Positions 13,080-26,279 of a stretch of DNA of 64,000 bases are shown here, in pieces; positions within the stretch are counted from its first letter, which is position 1, and each line of letters begins with the position of its first letter. This DNA comes from Aphrophora alni (lineage: Eukaryota > Arthropoda > Insecta > Hemiptera > Aphrophoridae). Location: the NCBI GenBank assembly GCA_963513935.1, contig OY740771.1, positions 15,208,954 through 15,272,953 on the forward strand. Reading direction: 5' to 3'. The notes beneath the pieces are model-generated. The model was given only the letters and a program-made list of their open reading frames with translations, made no database searches and had not been told where the DNA came from. The translations under genes and the position numbers were made by a program.

Positions 13080-13300
13080 AATTAATTGAAAGAACAACAA
13101 CGAATCCAACCTGAGAACGGCGGTTGACAAGTAGTTGTGAAACTACGTAGGGCGACTAGCTTGTCTCGGATCACTCATCACATTTACATACAATAGAGTC
13201 TAGAGTAAATCATAGTCGCTGGATTAGCCTAACGTTGCGGAAACAACCGCATCATTAACATCGAAATTTAGACAACGGCTAGGCTACTTTAATCAAACTG
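13080..13300. other. GC-richer non-coding island
   Basis: A block of normal-complexity sequence stands out from AT-rich surroundings (for example GAACGGCGGTTGAC and ACGTAGGGCGACTAGC). It has no open frame of note. It could be a conserved regulatory block, but this cannot be shown from one genome. Confidence 0.25.
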
Positions 13301-13429
13301 GCTGTGGTGAGCACTTACACATTCACACATTGTTCTGTACGGTTCTGAGAATACTCTAAATTGTGTGTTGTTAAATTGAGTTGTTTTTGTAAGAAACTAT
13401 TGTTTCTGATACCTAAAAGGATTTCTCCA

Positions 13430-15330
13430 TAATATTATCCTACGTCTTCGTTATCTATCAAGTTCATTCTTCTTCCACATCTCCTAGCCATCTCTTCCTT
13501 AGAATTATCTCCAAGACTACCACCCTTGGGAAATAAAAATAATTTCTCCTTGGTTCTATATTGACCGATTCTACTTCCACTTACAACTTGTTTTTCTTTA
13601 TATCTTCCAGAAACAATGTTATATCTTAGGTTGGTCTTAGAATCATGATTACTTTTAATTCTTTTTCTATCCATGTTTTCTTCCCCTTATCCTACTACGC
13701 AGTCGTTCCAAATGATTAATGATAAATTTCACATTGAGCAACAATCCTCCCAGTTTAAGTTCTTCCTATAAATCTTCTTGACTTCCCCAAATTCCAAGTC
13801 TCCCAACACCAAATCCTTCAGAGATCTTAAAGTCTACAAGGGTATAGCTAAATAAGTTTCATCTTGTTAAACCCCCAAACTTGTTATTACTGGTATCCTC
13901 GTTTCTTGTCTTCCCTAATCGTTTCTAGTCATCTCTTCTTCACCTTACAGTTCGACGTTGACAGTCTTTGATGGGTTATGACAAAATACAAACAACTACC
14001 TCCATCCGTTTCATATTGAGCAGTTATCTTCCCAGTTATAAATCGGGTCACTATTTTTCTTTCTCCAAATCTTCAAGACTTCTCTTACTACAACACCAAA
14101 ACCTTTGGTTGATTTTGGAATCATCGAAGAGTTTTTTCAATGGGATACATCTTGGGAAATCCTCTTGTACCTTCACGGCCACTTTACTCTGAAGTATTCC
14201 TGGAAAATGTTTCAAAAATTTCTTTCTTACCTTAACCCCCAATACTAAAATCACTAACCAGTCTTGGTCACCTTAAGGAGCTTTATTCATCAGTTATATC
14301 TTGAGGTATTTTCAATTATCTTTGCAACACATCACTATTGAACTTAACTTTCAACGTTGTAATCATTGGGAGAGTCCGACCTGCTGAATAATCCTCCATA
14401 TTAGTTACATCGTATTTCATCTCTATCTTCGTAGGCTTTAACTCCAAAACGTCCGTCCACAATTTTTAACAATTTTTGATTTATTATATTATTCAGTGTA
14501 CAAACAATGGCATTCCCAAAGATCTCTCTTCTTAAATTCCATTCTGAATTACTCTACTCCATCTAATAATCTTCATCATTCTCAAACCTCTCTCTTACTA
14601 TCTCGCTCTTTCAAATCTTGTTATTTTTAGACTTCATCAAGAAACTTTCTCCGTCAGATCCAACTGAGGAACATATTAATATTTGCAGGACGTCACTTTC
14701 ACATCTTCTAGTTATATCTTCTTTACCTTAGCTTTAGAAAATACTACCCTTGGTCGAATTTGATCACAAAGGAGGTACTCGAACAGTTATAACTTAGGAA
14801 CATTTGTTGTAATTTTTGAGATCGTAACTATAAAGATTTTTTCTACCAGTTTCAGCCATTATTTTCATACTTCTCAACGATTTGCCTCCTCGATTTCTTT
14901 CTTCTTAGGTCAATCTTGAGCAACTATCTTTCGTCTTAGTAGTCGTCTCAAACATTACAATGAATAGCCTATTCCTTCAACATAAACATCTTCATGGACT
15001 TCATTTACATCAATGAGCATCCTTGATTTGATTCATCTTGGGCAACTCGCTTTATCTTCGCTGTTAGCCACTCTCACGTCTTCATAAACTTCTTCCAGCT
15101 TTTCCTTGCGCACCCTTCCTTCGACTTGATCACCTCATGAAACTTTCAATTATATATATCTTCTAATACATCCACTATCAAATATAGTATATCTCGTCAT
15201 ATTACACGATATCAGTGCTACTTGCTGTGGGTTGATTATCTTGAGTTATCGAAAACAAAATTAGGTATTCATCCTCAAAACCACTCTATACCTAATCTTC
15301 TTTATTCAATTTATACAAATGGATTCAACT
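13430..15330. repeat. Pyrimidine-rich, degenerate minisatellite-like tract
   Basis: For about 1.9 kb the + strand is C/T-rich with few G, and short phrases recur in varied form: ATCTTCCCAGTT, AAATCTTC(A)AGACTT, CATCTTGAGCAACT-like, CACCAAA(A)CC. The composition is unlike either flank. No protein domain is visible in any frame. Probably an old degenerated tandem array or a strand-asymmetric repeat. Confidence 0.5.
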
Positions 15331-15334
15331 TTTT

Positions 15335-16920
15335 CCTTTGGTTTACACTGACGCAATACATGTTTTAATAGTTCAAAGAAAAACTATGTCCATTTGAAAA
15401 AAAAAAGTGTTATTACCTCATTTTGTGTATTGCAATTTAAACTACTAAAAGAATTAGGAGATAACTATTTGAAAAGCTACTATTTTGAAATTTTATTAAT
15501 TTACTTAAATTTATATGTGAATCCAAAAGGGATTAAGATTCTCCAAAAAAATTAAATTTTCTAGACGGCTAAATAAAAAGAACCCTACTATTAAAATATA
15601 AATTCCTCAGGATTTGTTTCATCGCTATGTTTCATCCCTTATCCTATAAGGTTTTGGCTTAATCAAATTTTGTTTTCTATAAAAGCATTCCAGGGTCACA
15701 GGGCATTGCACACTTATAAGACATCTCGGGAAGCTTGGTCTAACGGATACCACGACCTGTAGGTAAGGAGGGTGAGAAAACCCCTTATCACCTACTAGTA
15801 ACTGCGTGACCATATCTATTAAAAGAACAAGAACTTTGGGGAAATACCAATTAAAAGTGAATAATCTACCCTCCCTAAATCCCCTTCAAATTATACAGTT
15901 TATCATGGGTATAGAATTGGGAAGGATTATGGAACGGAGCAACTCAGGAAGAGTGAAAAGGAAAGACAATAAATCTATAAAAGTCGCACTGCTGTCGTCG
16001 TCCTTATGTACATTACAATAAAGGGTATTTATTTTATGTAATATCCTTTTTTTATAAGGCGATGGATCACTGAGAGCTTTTTCGACTAAAAAGGAAAACA
16101 TTATTAATAAAATTAAGTAGGGTGATGGGCAGAAATAATTCTATTACTCGCCAAAGAATAAATCATTTTTAAAAAAAATAGATAAAATGTATTTCTGACC
16201 ATGGAGTTTTCCTTTACGTTTTCTGATGGATAACAAAAACAGACCACCATATCTCGATCATAGAATATCAATTTTCCGAACGATTATGACCAATCTTCAA
16301 CTAAATACTATTCACAATACACTATCTACTTTATTCTTGAAACAAAACATCATTGTTTTGAATGCAACGAGGATCTATAAATCATTTCCGATTCAGATGT
16401 ACTATCTTGATCCTTCAGATAGTGATCCCGTTAGCTTTTAAATTTATTGCGACATTTTATGTGGGAAGTAAAACATCAAGATAACACGAAAAACAAGAAT
16501 AGTAAATGAACTTCAATGTCTCGCGTCATTGCCATATCTTAATCAAACATCACAGTTTGTAGTGGGAGGACCGTGCGAATACCACAAGCATCAAACATCA
16601 AACATGGAAAGAAAATTAGATGCAGTGTACAAGTCAATCATTTCATTCAGGAGATAAGAGTTCATTGTTTACATTCCTTTCTATTTAGAGTTCATTCTTT
16701 ATAACACCGCTTACTCTTTAATAGATAAACAAGTAGATGGCGCAACCAGCGACAAAGTCCTCTAAATGTAATGGCCAAAATGTGGTTTCTTGAGCTTCGT
16801 AGTAAATTTTAATCGTAGTGGTAATATCAAGCGGTCTTATCCAGAAGGAGTTGTTTATTTAAAACTATTGTATGTTCTCTGAACTTTGTAAATAGTACTA
16901 CTTTCTTTTACAACGTCGTT
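15335..16920. other. AT-rich non-coding stretch
   Basis: No gene or repeat family was recognised. Overlapping 71-codon frames on both strands at 15806-16101 are chance frames. Confidence 0.45.
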
Positions 16921-16924
16921 TACG

Positions 16925-17760
16925 TGTATACAGGATGTCCAGAAAAATGTTAACGGGTTATTCATTTTCGGAATATATAGATTAAAACGAACAAAAAATG
17001 TCAAATAACATATAGTAGTATTCGTTATCAGTTTATACGCCATTTGATTCTTTTACAAAAAAAAAAAATAATAAAAAAAAACAATAAATAAAAAAATAAA
17101 AAACGTAACTCCAGCAATAGATAAGATATTCAGTTCCGATTTGGTATAAGCATTTCGAATGTTAATTTTTTTAAATTTACCTAATACAAGGCTTTATATT
17201 TATAATTTTCAAAATGGTGGGCCGTTTAAAACTTTTAATGTTGAATATCTGCAAAACCGTTAACTTAAAAAAAACATGTCAACAGCTGCCATTTTCAAAA
17301 TTATAAAAATAAAGTCTCACCTAAGAAAACATTGTGTCCTTATAGTTATGTCACCCGGTAGGATTAAAGTGAGTTTAGGGTTCCTAATATACAGGGCGCC
17401 CCGAAAAACCTGAATTGAGTATTCATTTTCGGATTATATATGTTAAACGAAAAAAAAGTGAAATAACATTTAGTTGAATTTTGCTTTATGTTAAGACTAA
17501 CCGGAAAGCGTCTATCCGCCATTTTCTTCTTTTACAAAAAATAAATTAAAAAAAAACTCCAGAAATAAATGATATATTCAGTTCAGATTAATTTGGTTTA
17601 AATAGTTTCACATGTGTACCAATACACATGTAATTCGTTTATATAGTTTTCAAAATGGCGGCAGTTTTTAACTTTGAAAGTCGAATATCTCCAAACTGTT
17701 AACTTTAAAAAACCATTGTGGAGTAATAATGTTTATTTTTAACCTAATCTAACGTAATCT
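16925..17760 (+). repeat. Two adjacent copies of repeat family D (AAAATGGCGG / CTGTATA type)
   Basis: Two diverged copies, at about 16925-17330 and 17386-17760, share in order: an ACAGG(A/G)(T/C)G(T/C)CC start, TATTCATTTTCGGA, AAATAACAT, a CGCCATTT, an A-rich stretch, ACTCCAG(C/A)AAT, GATATTCAGTT, TTTTCAAAATGG(T/C)GG and AAAACCGTTAAC-like ends. A third copy lies at about 63080-63410. Non-coding; probably a non-autonomous DNA transposon or satellite-like family. Confidence 0.65.
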
Positions 17761-17764
17761 GTCC

Positions 17765-18845
17765 TATTTTCATATGTGGTATAAAATTGAAATTTGGCAA
17801 ACTTTATAGCTTCTACCCTGTAACCGACAGGAAAATTTCAAAAAGTTAATTTTTCTAATTTTCTCCCCAAAAAAAGGTTAATATGACGGACGTGATTTTA
17901 CGGATTTGGCGAGATCTACAAGTTTGTTTCTATAAAGTTTTCGTATCTCTATTTTTATACTTTAGAGCTATATTTTTGATTGTGAGTAAATTTTGTATAT
18001 TTTTAATAATTTTTATTAAATATTTTAACACACTTATAAGACAACTAAAATCATCAAATTTGGTACACTAATGACAGTTATATGTGGTAGAATGCCTGCC
18101 AAATTGTATGATTCTAGATGTCCTAATAATGTGTCAATAATGTCTAATAATTTTAAAATGTGTCAATAATTAAAAAATGTGTCGAAATTATTTTAATCTT
18201 TATTCCAATGTCAAACCATAATATATCAATGTCTATAACCAATGGCAATGAGATCCATTGTCAAACCCTCCACTCCTCTCTCCGGTTTGTCAAAACTCAC
18301 TAGGGGTTTCGAGGATTGTTGGTTATAGGATTATTTATATAAGCAGGTTGTATATACTCTACAAAAGAAATATTTTAATTTCAGACCTGCATTGGTATTT
18401 GTAGTTCTTGTACTATGTCTAACTATATTTTTAACTTGAAAATGTTGTCCCAAAATTCAACAATTTTCACGTGTTCAAATGTTCAAACGCTTTTAAATCT
18501 TTGTTTATACAAAACTTAAGTATTAAGGTTTTAATTTGGTGTAAAGTTCGAAACATAAAAAAGGAATTTCTATAAGGGTGTCTCCTACATTGGAAAATGG
18601 TGATCATTTTTCATAGTTTGCAAAAGGGGTTTTTAAATTCTATTTTAAAAAGTAACTAACGTCCACAATTTTTAATTTTTAAAAGAAACAATACTAATAG
18701 TACCCGCTACAAAATGATAAGCCTGTATATACCGGGTGTCAAAACCTTTCCGGCACGATTAGGTAACTTCAAAACTTTAAAAGGTAACAAGCTCAATTTT
18801 TGGGAGTAAAAACAACGTATTTTGATTTTTTTTTAATGTACATCC
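17765..18845. other. AT-rich non-coding stretch
   Basis: No gene recognised. A repeat end with ATACCGGGTGTCAAAACC lies near 18728. Confidence 0.4.
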
Positions 18846-18849
18846 CACC

Positions 18850-19270
18850 CATAATTGTGTTGGAGGGGGGGGCCTCAATATTTTCAAATGTAAATCCATT
18901 ATTTTAAAGGTTCTTCTTTAATAGAAAACAACTGTGCAAACTAGAGGTCGCTATTTTAATACAATCCAAAATGGCGACCTGTGAATATATGAAAAAACAA
19001 TATACACTATACTCTATGAAAATAATAAGGTGAAAAAATTATAATAGCAAACACTTTATTGTTAATTTATTCAAATTTGATCAGCAGTAATATAAAATTT
19101 TAATTTTAAACTCAAGATATTTTTTTAGTTTGAGTAAAATATCGACCACTAGTTTAAGAAATTGTTTTCTATTAAAAACACTTTTAATTTGAGGTATTAC
19201 TCGATGGGATTTAACATTCAAAAATTTTGAGTTGCTTCCCTTCTTCAATCCCCCCCCCCGTATTTTTAAG
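18850..19270. repeat. Diverged inverted repeat pair
   Basis: The block 18860-18965 (GGGGGGGGG, AAATGTAAATCCA, TTTAATAGAAAACAACT, CTAGAGGTCGCTATTTTA) reappears in reverse complement at about 19125-19265. The arms are separated by about 160 bp and substantially diverged, so this is an old inverted pair of one dispersed element. Confidence 0.6.
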
Positions 19271-19274
19271 TGGA

Positions 19275-20130
19275 ATTGAATTTGTTTTATAATGCTAAAA
19301 TGTTGTGTTTTAACCAAAAACATGTCGTAAATTTGAATTTTTTAACCTTTTATTTAACCGTGACTTTTTGACATCTGGTATTACATAATTTAAACAAACT
19401 TTTTTTTTTTTTTTTTTTAGTTTTTAAGGCGAAGAACCATTTCCCATAACCAAACAAAACTTTTCATCATCGAAAATGTAAGTTCAATTTTGCTTAGCGA
19501 TAAAGTTGAAATATATCCATCTTAGAGATATTCAAATATAAAGACACTCAAATTATTTCTAGTTACCGGATCGAACCAGAAGATGAGCTTCTTTTCCTTC
19601 CTACAATGAAGCTTTATATCTATTTCGTTGACAGTTGTACTTTATTGGAAACAAAACAGATTTATTGAAAGATTTCTCAAAATGCCACGCTCGAGCGACC
19701 GTTGCCCTTCATCTGGAAGAAGTAAATCCCAGCAACTTTCGATTCTCTGCTGGAGGTCCTTATTTGTGAAAGGTTCTCATCTACTCTGGCATATTTTTTT
19801 TTCTTCGCAAAACGTTTACCAAACATATTCAAGGTAAGTCTAATTATGAATTGGTCAACGAAAACAATTTTAAGAGGAAATAAAGCGTAAAAAACAGACA
19901 TAAATAACAGAAGTTTCGCAATCGAAATACATAGATTGTTTTTTTAAAAAAAAATACTGTAAGGATATAAAAGCTGTTGGGCACAGTTATTGTACTTACC
20001 TATCCCAATTATACAATGTAATACAAGCAAATCCTCTAATTAAAAATTAATTCCGAAGCTTATTGGAAATATTAAATGTATCGGTAAATCATATACAGTA
20101 GGGTAAGTTAGTTTTAAACCTCGTAATTGT
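19275..20130. other. AT-rich non-coding stretch
   Basis: Contains a T run near 19399-19418 but nothing else recognisable. Confidence 0.4.
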
Positions 20131-20473
20131 GTGTATCACTACTTTCTTCACCCCTGGCAGGCCCTAATGGGCCTCCTAGATGTGTATATATTAAGATTCG
20201 CTTAGCTCGTGTCTGTGTCTGTGTCTCGGCTTTGGAGATCCTCAAAAAATGTGCAAACATGCTCGAGGCTACGATAGCGTCGGTGACACGGCCCTTCTGG
20301 ATCTCGAACTAACTTTTCTTTTGCACAATTTGACTACTGAATTGAAATCTGTAAAGTTGAACTTAACAATCTTGACAAATGCGGCGGCATATAAGATTAA
20401 AACGTTTAGACTACTAATGTTTTGTGAATAATGTGTTGTGTGTTTTAATTAATTTTTAACTTGTTATAAACAC

Positions 20474-20525
20474 CTGATGATGGGATTTATCCTGAAACAT
20501 CTGCAGTGTAGCAATAAAAGAAAAA
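20474..20525 (+). ncRNA. Hammerhead-like motif followed by AATAAA, probable retroelement 3' end
   Basis: CTGATGA (20474-20480) is followed after 13 nt by GAAAC (20494-20498), the spacing of a minimal hammerhead ribozyme core. The intervening bases allow only a short stem (GGAT/ATCC). An AATAAA signal follows at about 20513. Penelope-like and related retroelements are known to carry hammerhead motifs, so a retroelement end is plausible. The stem II is very short, and ribozyme activity is not implied. Confidence 0.25.
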
Positions 20526-20529
20526 TAAC

Positions 20530-23500
20530 AGTTCCACTTGTGACGTCAAACGAAGTAAGTTTTATAGTTATTAAATATGTGGTTCATTAGACAGAAACGG
20601 TTTGAAGTAATGCAATGAAATTTAGCATAGTAGTTGATAACATTGTTCAACATTAACCAATCTCATTTGTTCATCCATTAATGATGATCCATTCATCAGG
20701 ATGGCGACATTAATAATTGTCTAAACTCAATAGCAATAAAACGTTTGAACTCTCAAAAATTATTAAGAATACATTTTTCTACAATTTTAAATTTCAAATC
20801 GGACACTTTCTGTTTCAAATAGATTGGATAAAAATATTGTCTGAATTCTTCATCCGATATATTTGTAATGTATAACATTATTACTATAAAAAACATTATA
20901 AAACAAAAACATTTTCGGTATTGTAGACAATACCAAGAAATTATGTTCAGTTTTTGACAATAACTCGGGTGTCCTAAACTACTGAGAAATTACAAAACTC
21001 ATTTTGTTTGCCTTAATCCAGAAACTTTTTGGTCTCTTGTAAATTTTTCTAAAGTTAATGTTGTTTGACATATTCGACATTAAAAATCAAATGCCCGCCA
21101 TTTTGTAAACATACAAAACAAAGTCCTTGTTTTTGGTACTTTGATACGAGGCCACATAAGAAATATGTATAACAAATTTGGAGTTAGTATCTAATTTATT
21201 TCCAAAAAAAAAAGTAATGGCTGACAGACAGAAAAATAAGTATTTAAGGAGATATGTTGAAGTTAAGTTTTTACCTACTTTGACGTAAGGAACCATATCT
21301 TAAAGTTTTTGACCGTAGTAACACTCTCTATATAGAAATCTTACAAACTGTCAGAGGTAAATTAAAATCAAGAAGATCAATGCAAAAACATAATAGACGC
21401 AAATGCCCAATAATCAAAACAGGTAAATTAAAATTTGTTAGTTGAAATTTGGTCTTTTACTTTTTTAAATAATACTAAACGCATATCTTATTAAAATTCT
21501 CTGGTAAAGCATTAAATACTGGAGATATTAAATTTGCTACACAGGTTCTTCAAATATGGGTGAATTTTTAATTTACAAATTACTATTACAAAAAAAAAAA
21601 ATAGTTATAGATTTTTTTCTACAAATAAATATTGTGCCAAAGACATCACCACTTTAAAAGATTTTCTTTTTTTTTTATTTGCAGGTATTAATAAACTTAA
21701 AATTAATTTCTTGTAAATTTTATTATAATTTTGACTTGTGTAAATGAAACACTACCCCTAACTTGCAATACTTATCATAATATGCACTCAATATTTTACA
21801 GTAATATTACGCATAACACTTCAGCTTATGGTTTAATGATTTGCCTAAATATCTATATAATTCCACAGAATCCAAATCCTTTCAGCTACACCGATCACCC
21901 ACATAAATATGTCAATGTAGACAATCATTAAAATGATATCTGATTAAATTTTTTTTTACGCGGTGAATGAAAATATATTCCTTTAATTCTATCACTATTT
22001 ATAACTAATTCATTATCATGACACCAACCCACCATTATGTTAACATTATTTTGCAATATTCTGTTTCTTTAACACTCATATGAGCTGCCACAATAGCTGT
22101 ATAACATTTTACAATTATTAATGCAATATACTCTTAACATAATTTATAAATAACATTGGTCCCAGACATCGTCCAAATATTATTTTTATGTAACAGTAAA
22201 ATTAAGACCTTTTGGTCGACGCCGGTGAGGCCTCTGACGGAGGCTATTACAGCCCATAACAAAAAAAAAAAACAAAAAAAACAGTAAATTGTTTTTCTTA
22301 GTATTGAAGCGATTTTTGGTTTGGGTTTTAATTTAAACATTTTTACATCTCCCTTCTTCCAATACAATTAGTAATTTATTCCAAATGTATTAAATAAAAA
22401 AAAAATTCCGATTATAGATTTAGAAAATGTTATGTTTTCGATAATGATCAATAAATTACAATTTAATTTTTTTTATAAGTTGGTTGTCCTTGGAAGAAAA
22501 TCCATTTTCTTTGTCAATAAAATTGGCTAAAAAATATTTCCCTTTTACATTTTTTTTTTGATAAAATTAACAATTTTCTAGATATAATTTAAATATTGTC
22601 TTTCTGTTTTACACTTGCAAAAAATGATTATCAAATCTGAACTCAATTTCTTATTTATTTATAAATTTATAATGTTTTTTTGTAAACAAATACAAAATTT
22701 AATAAACGGGAAAAAATCGTTTTTTAATCTATATTTATGTGAACTGTTTTTTTTATTTTTAGTAATATAATTCGTCTTGAAATTTCTTCGTTTATTTATT
22801 TTTGGTCCTGTAATTAAGGGAACCGTTTATTTTATTTTTACCAGTAGAACTCGTCCTGAAATTTCTTCGTTAAAGACAACTATAAGATGATACAAATTTA
22901 TGAAATTCAACGTAATTTAAATTGTAAGACAATCCATATTTGAATATTTTATGTAAATATACCTAAATTCTCTTATAAAGTCATTTACAGTTTTAGCACA
23001 GTACAGTGTCAGATAATACAAAATCGACCAATGTTAATTCCTATCTAATTTTCCTTTTTTGCTCCAAATTGCACTGTTAAAAAAGTTAAATATTTGGTTT
23101 AAACTAATTAAAAAAATATATAATTAATAACATGTGCACAAACATAGTTACAAATATTTGATGAGACATTTTACCCACACTGTATCTTTTTTTTAATTTC
23201 AAGTCTCAAGAACCAGTTCACAAATCAACTAAGAATAAACTATGCTCAAGGAAGGTTGGTACGACTGTTTCTATTTTGATTGATGTTCAGTTGTCGATCT
23301 ACGTAAATAGGATTAAAAATAGACGTCCCATGATTAGACGAACCATGTTTTGTGAATGAATGATGATGGAGCACCTGTAGTGACCGGATAAGGAAGTCAC
23401 GTTACCAAACAAGGTGACAAGTGTCAAATCAAATAGGTTTAGGGATGATATTTTGAGATGTCAGATAGTGGTTGGACAGTCCGTTCTATACATAGTGTTC

Positions 23501-24090
23501 GGGAAATATTAGGAGAATTATTCGGGAGTGAAGTCCTTTTGTAAAAATAAAAAGTAAAGGATTTTATGAATGTAAATTTGAAAATAATACGTTCTAGCAT
23601 TTCAAATCTAAATTAACAAATGTTTAGATATATACTAACTTTTCTGATCATTATAAGGAATTGAACTCTCCAGCGTTGAATTATAGTGGACGTACGTTCT
23701 TGGCAATCCTGAGGGATTCTAGCTGGATCTTCACCATTATGTCTTCCGTTAGATCCATACTTTGTACCTTTCCATCAGATCTTCCTTGATCAACTCTTGT
23801 TCTTTTCTGACCCTGTCACTATGAAAGTATTCGAGGGATAAGTTTTTTTTTCAATTTTTCTTTTTATCACATGGCGATGTTGACCAACATAGTTTTCATT
23901 TCAAAACAACAAGAATAAAAACACAAGCGATTGATTTTTTGGAACTAAATTATCAACCATAGTTTTTGTAGTAAAACTACTTGGATTCTCTTTTCCCCGT
24001 TCACTAGGAAACTTTTGATATCTGTTAATATTGCAGTATCAAGTATCGATGAAATCTTTTTCCAACGTACCAATGTGGCGTACGTTCAAG
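20530..24090. other. AT-rich non-coding stretch with repeat fragments
   Basis: No gene recognised. A repeat family D-like fragment lies at about 20990-21345 (CCGCCATTTTG..., ending ACACTCTCTATA), and a reverse-strand family B copy lies at 23690-23845. Long A or T runs occur at 21589-21602, 21668-21679 and 22259-22282. A more GC-rich block with GCACCTGTAGTGACC lies at 23260-23470. Confidence 0.45.
23690..23845 (-). repeat. Dispersed repeat family B copy, reverse strand
   Basis: The reverse strand reads TCGAATACTTTCATAGTGAC, then AAAGAACAAGAGTTGATCAAG and AGATCTGATGGAAAGG, matching the 11385 copy. The peptide frame is broken by stops. Confidence 0.6.
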
Positions 24091-24099
24091 AAAAGTACT

Positions 24100-25140
24100 C
24101 CCTCTCAAACAGTGCTTTCCAGAAGGTTTCCTAACCTGGGATAACCAAACTTGACCTAACCCAACCTAACCTAACCTAATCAACTTTGTACATATACATC
24201 AAGAAATTTTATTGTTCTGGAGCCCAATATAAATATTTTCATCCTTGTTCCTACGGAGCTACATGAATTCACATTTATAGAAATCTAACAATTATTATTT
24301 TTTTTATTTTTTATTTTTTAAACTATTTTAATTTCTTTGTTTCTTTCTTCTATTTACAGTAACAATATTTATAAAAATATAATGAAAATTTATAAAGTTG
24401 ATACAGTTTATAATTTAAACTTCATTTACAGATAATTTTTGAATTGTAAAAATGAAATGAATGGATATGTCTCATTTTTATTGCATCACAACTAGTACAT
24501 TTAATTAAAACACTTTTGTAAATTTGTATATACAAGAAATTTATTCAAAAAAATAATTTGTGTATAAATTTTGGCTGATAAATAAAAATCGGGGTGGATT
24601 CTAAAACGCTACTGAACACTGTTGTAGTAAATATAAATATTTAGGAATTTCCTTGAGCTTTAAAAAAAAACAAAAAAAAAAAAAAAAATCTATTTAATTA
24701 AAAACCTATCAATGATACATGAACTTTCACAATTATCCATTACCAAAAGCGTAAAAAATTAACATTATAAGAAATATAATACACTTTTGTAATATGATAC
24801 AAAATTGTTAATGACAGCGGTGCTAAGGTAATGGTTTTTTCCCCTATTTTTACCATTACTCGTTACCACATATTCAAAATACCCGAATTTTAGTCCATAC
24901 TAAATCAATTTTTGAGACATATCCTACATAAATTGTCTTAGATTAAAATAACAATAATTTTCAGACAAAATATAAATCTCTACTGGTTCCACATTATTTC
25001 TGTTCCTGGTAAAATACTAACCTTAATGCACGCCAACTTGTTTTCAGTTGTTCAGTCAGTTTAGGTTCTATTTGTTCTACTTATGTCAATAGAAAATTGT
25101 TTACGAGTCGCTGTCTTCGTCAAATTTTTAAGAAAACTTA
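24100..25140 (+). repeat. Repeat family E copy with CCTAACCTAA block, interrupted
   Basis: The block starts with CTCAAACAGTGC and a CCTAACCTAACCTAA run (about 24160-24180), then ATCCTTGTTCCTACGG...AGAAATCTAACAA. Its continuation (CTCTACTGGTTCCACATT...) resumes only at about 24976, while the same junction is continuous in the copy at 26280-26640. About 680 bp (24292-24975) is therefore probably an insertion. Confidence 0.5.
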
Positions 25141-26279
25141 CTTTTACAGTTCATATAAATCAGGAAATTATTCTAAAATTTGGGTGTTTTTACTCTTGTT
25201 CATACATAAATATCATTGGGTAATACTGATAACTTAAAATGTTTGTTTTCTACCACAGAGAGTTTGATTTTGTTGAACAAATTCTTGTTAATTAGTCAGG
25301 TTTTCTTTACGTTTTGATAAAAAAAAAAAATTACAAATGCAGATGTTAAATAGACCAGTTTTGACACGATGTTGAACATCTTTAGCTTGATTACCTTAAA
25401 TCGGGCGTACGGACGTATAATATAGTGATAAATCTATCCACTGTATAATGTATTTAAATCAATACGTTTTTAATTGCATCGACCACTTTCTAGCCTCTAA
25501 CAGGGTTATCTAGACTACATATTATTGAAAAGACAAAACATTAGAGCATTGTGAAAGGCTAATAAACATGTATTGCGATAGAAATGCGTAGTTCTAGATC
25601 CTAGATAAAAGTAAAAGTGTAAACATTTGTAGGAGGTTAGGTCATGCGCGCGCAAGGCTTTCTCCTGTACCTCTAGAAACAGCTGATTGAGTTGTCGGGT
25701 TCACAGTGACCTATAGATGGTTTCCTCGTTATAATCAATTTTTCGTGTTTGAACGGAGCAAATAGTTTGACCTGGTTTCAACGCACGTATTCGCTTTTCT
25801 AATTAAACCTAACTACATATATGTTGGATGGTTAAGACTTTATATCTCCATCGGTAGCGGGTTAATACAGGGAAAAAAACCTCTTCAAGAAACCGGTTTT
25901 GTATTATAGAAATTTAGTGCAAATAAATTGTTGATGTATTTAACTTCCATTAAACTAGTTTTTACTGCTGAGATTGTAATAACTGGATTGTAAGTACACC
26001 TACGTTGGTTAAGAGATAACAGAACTTGAAACGTAATGACGCACGGTGTATGCTTTCACTAAGTACTCAGTAAAAGGCACCAGCTATGTGCTGTGCTGTG
26101 GCAAATATAAACTTGTTTGAAAAACTCTGTAACGACAAAAAAATAATAATGGAAACGACAAGATTTTTGTTTGGTTTTCATTGTATGATTAGTTTAGTAC
26201 TAATGTTGAACTTGGACTACTTTTAGCGCCAGACCTATTTTAGGTACGCTAACTTGAAGATTACATATTTTTCCATATA

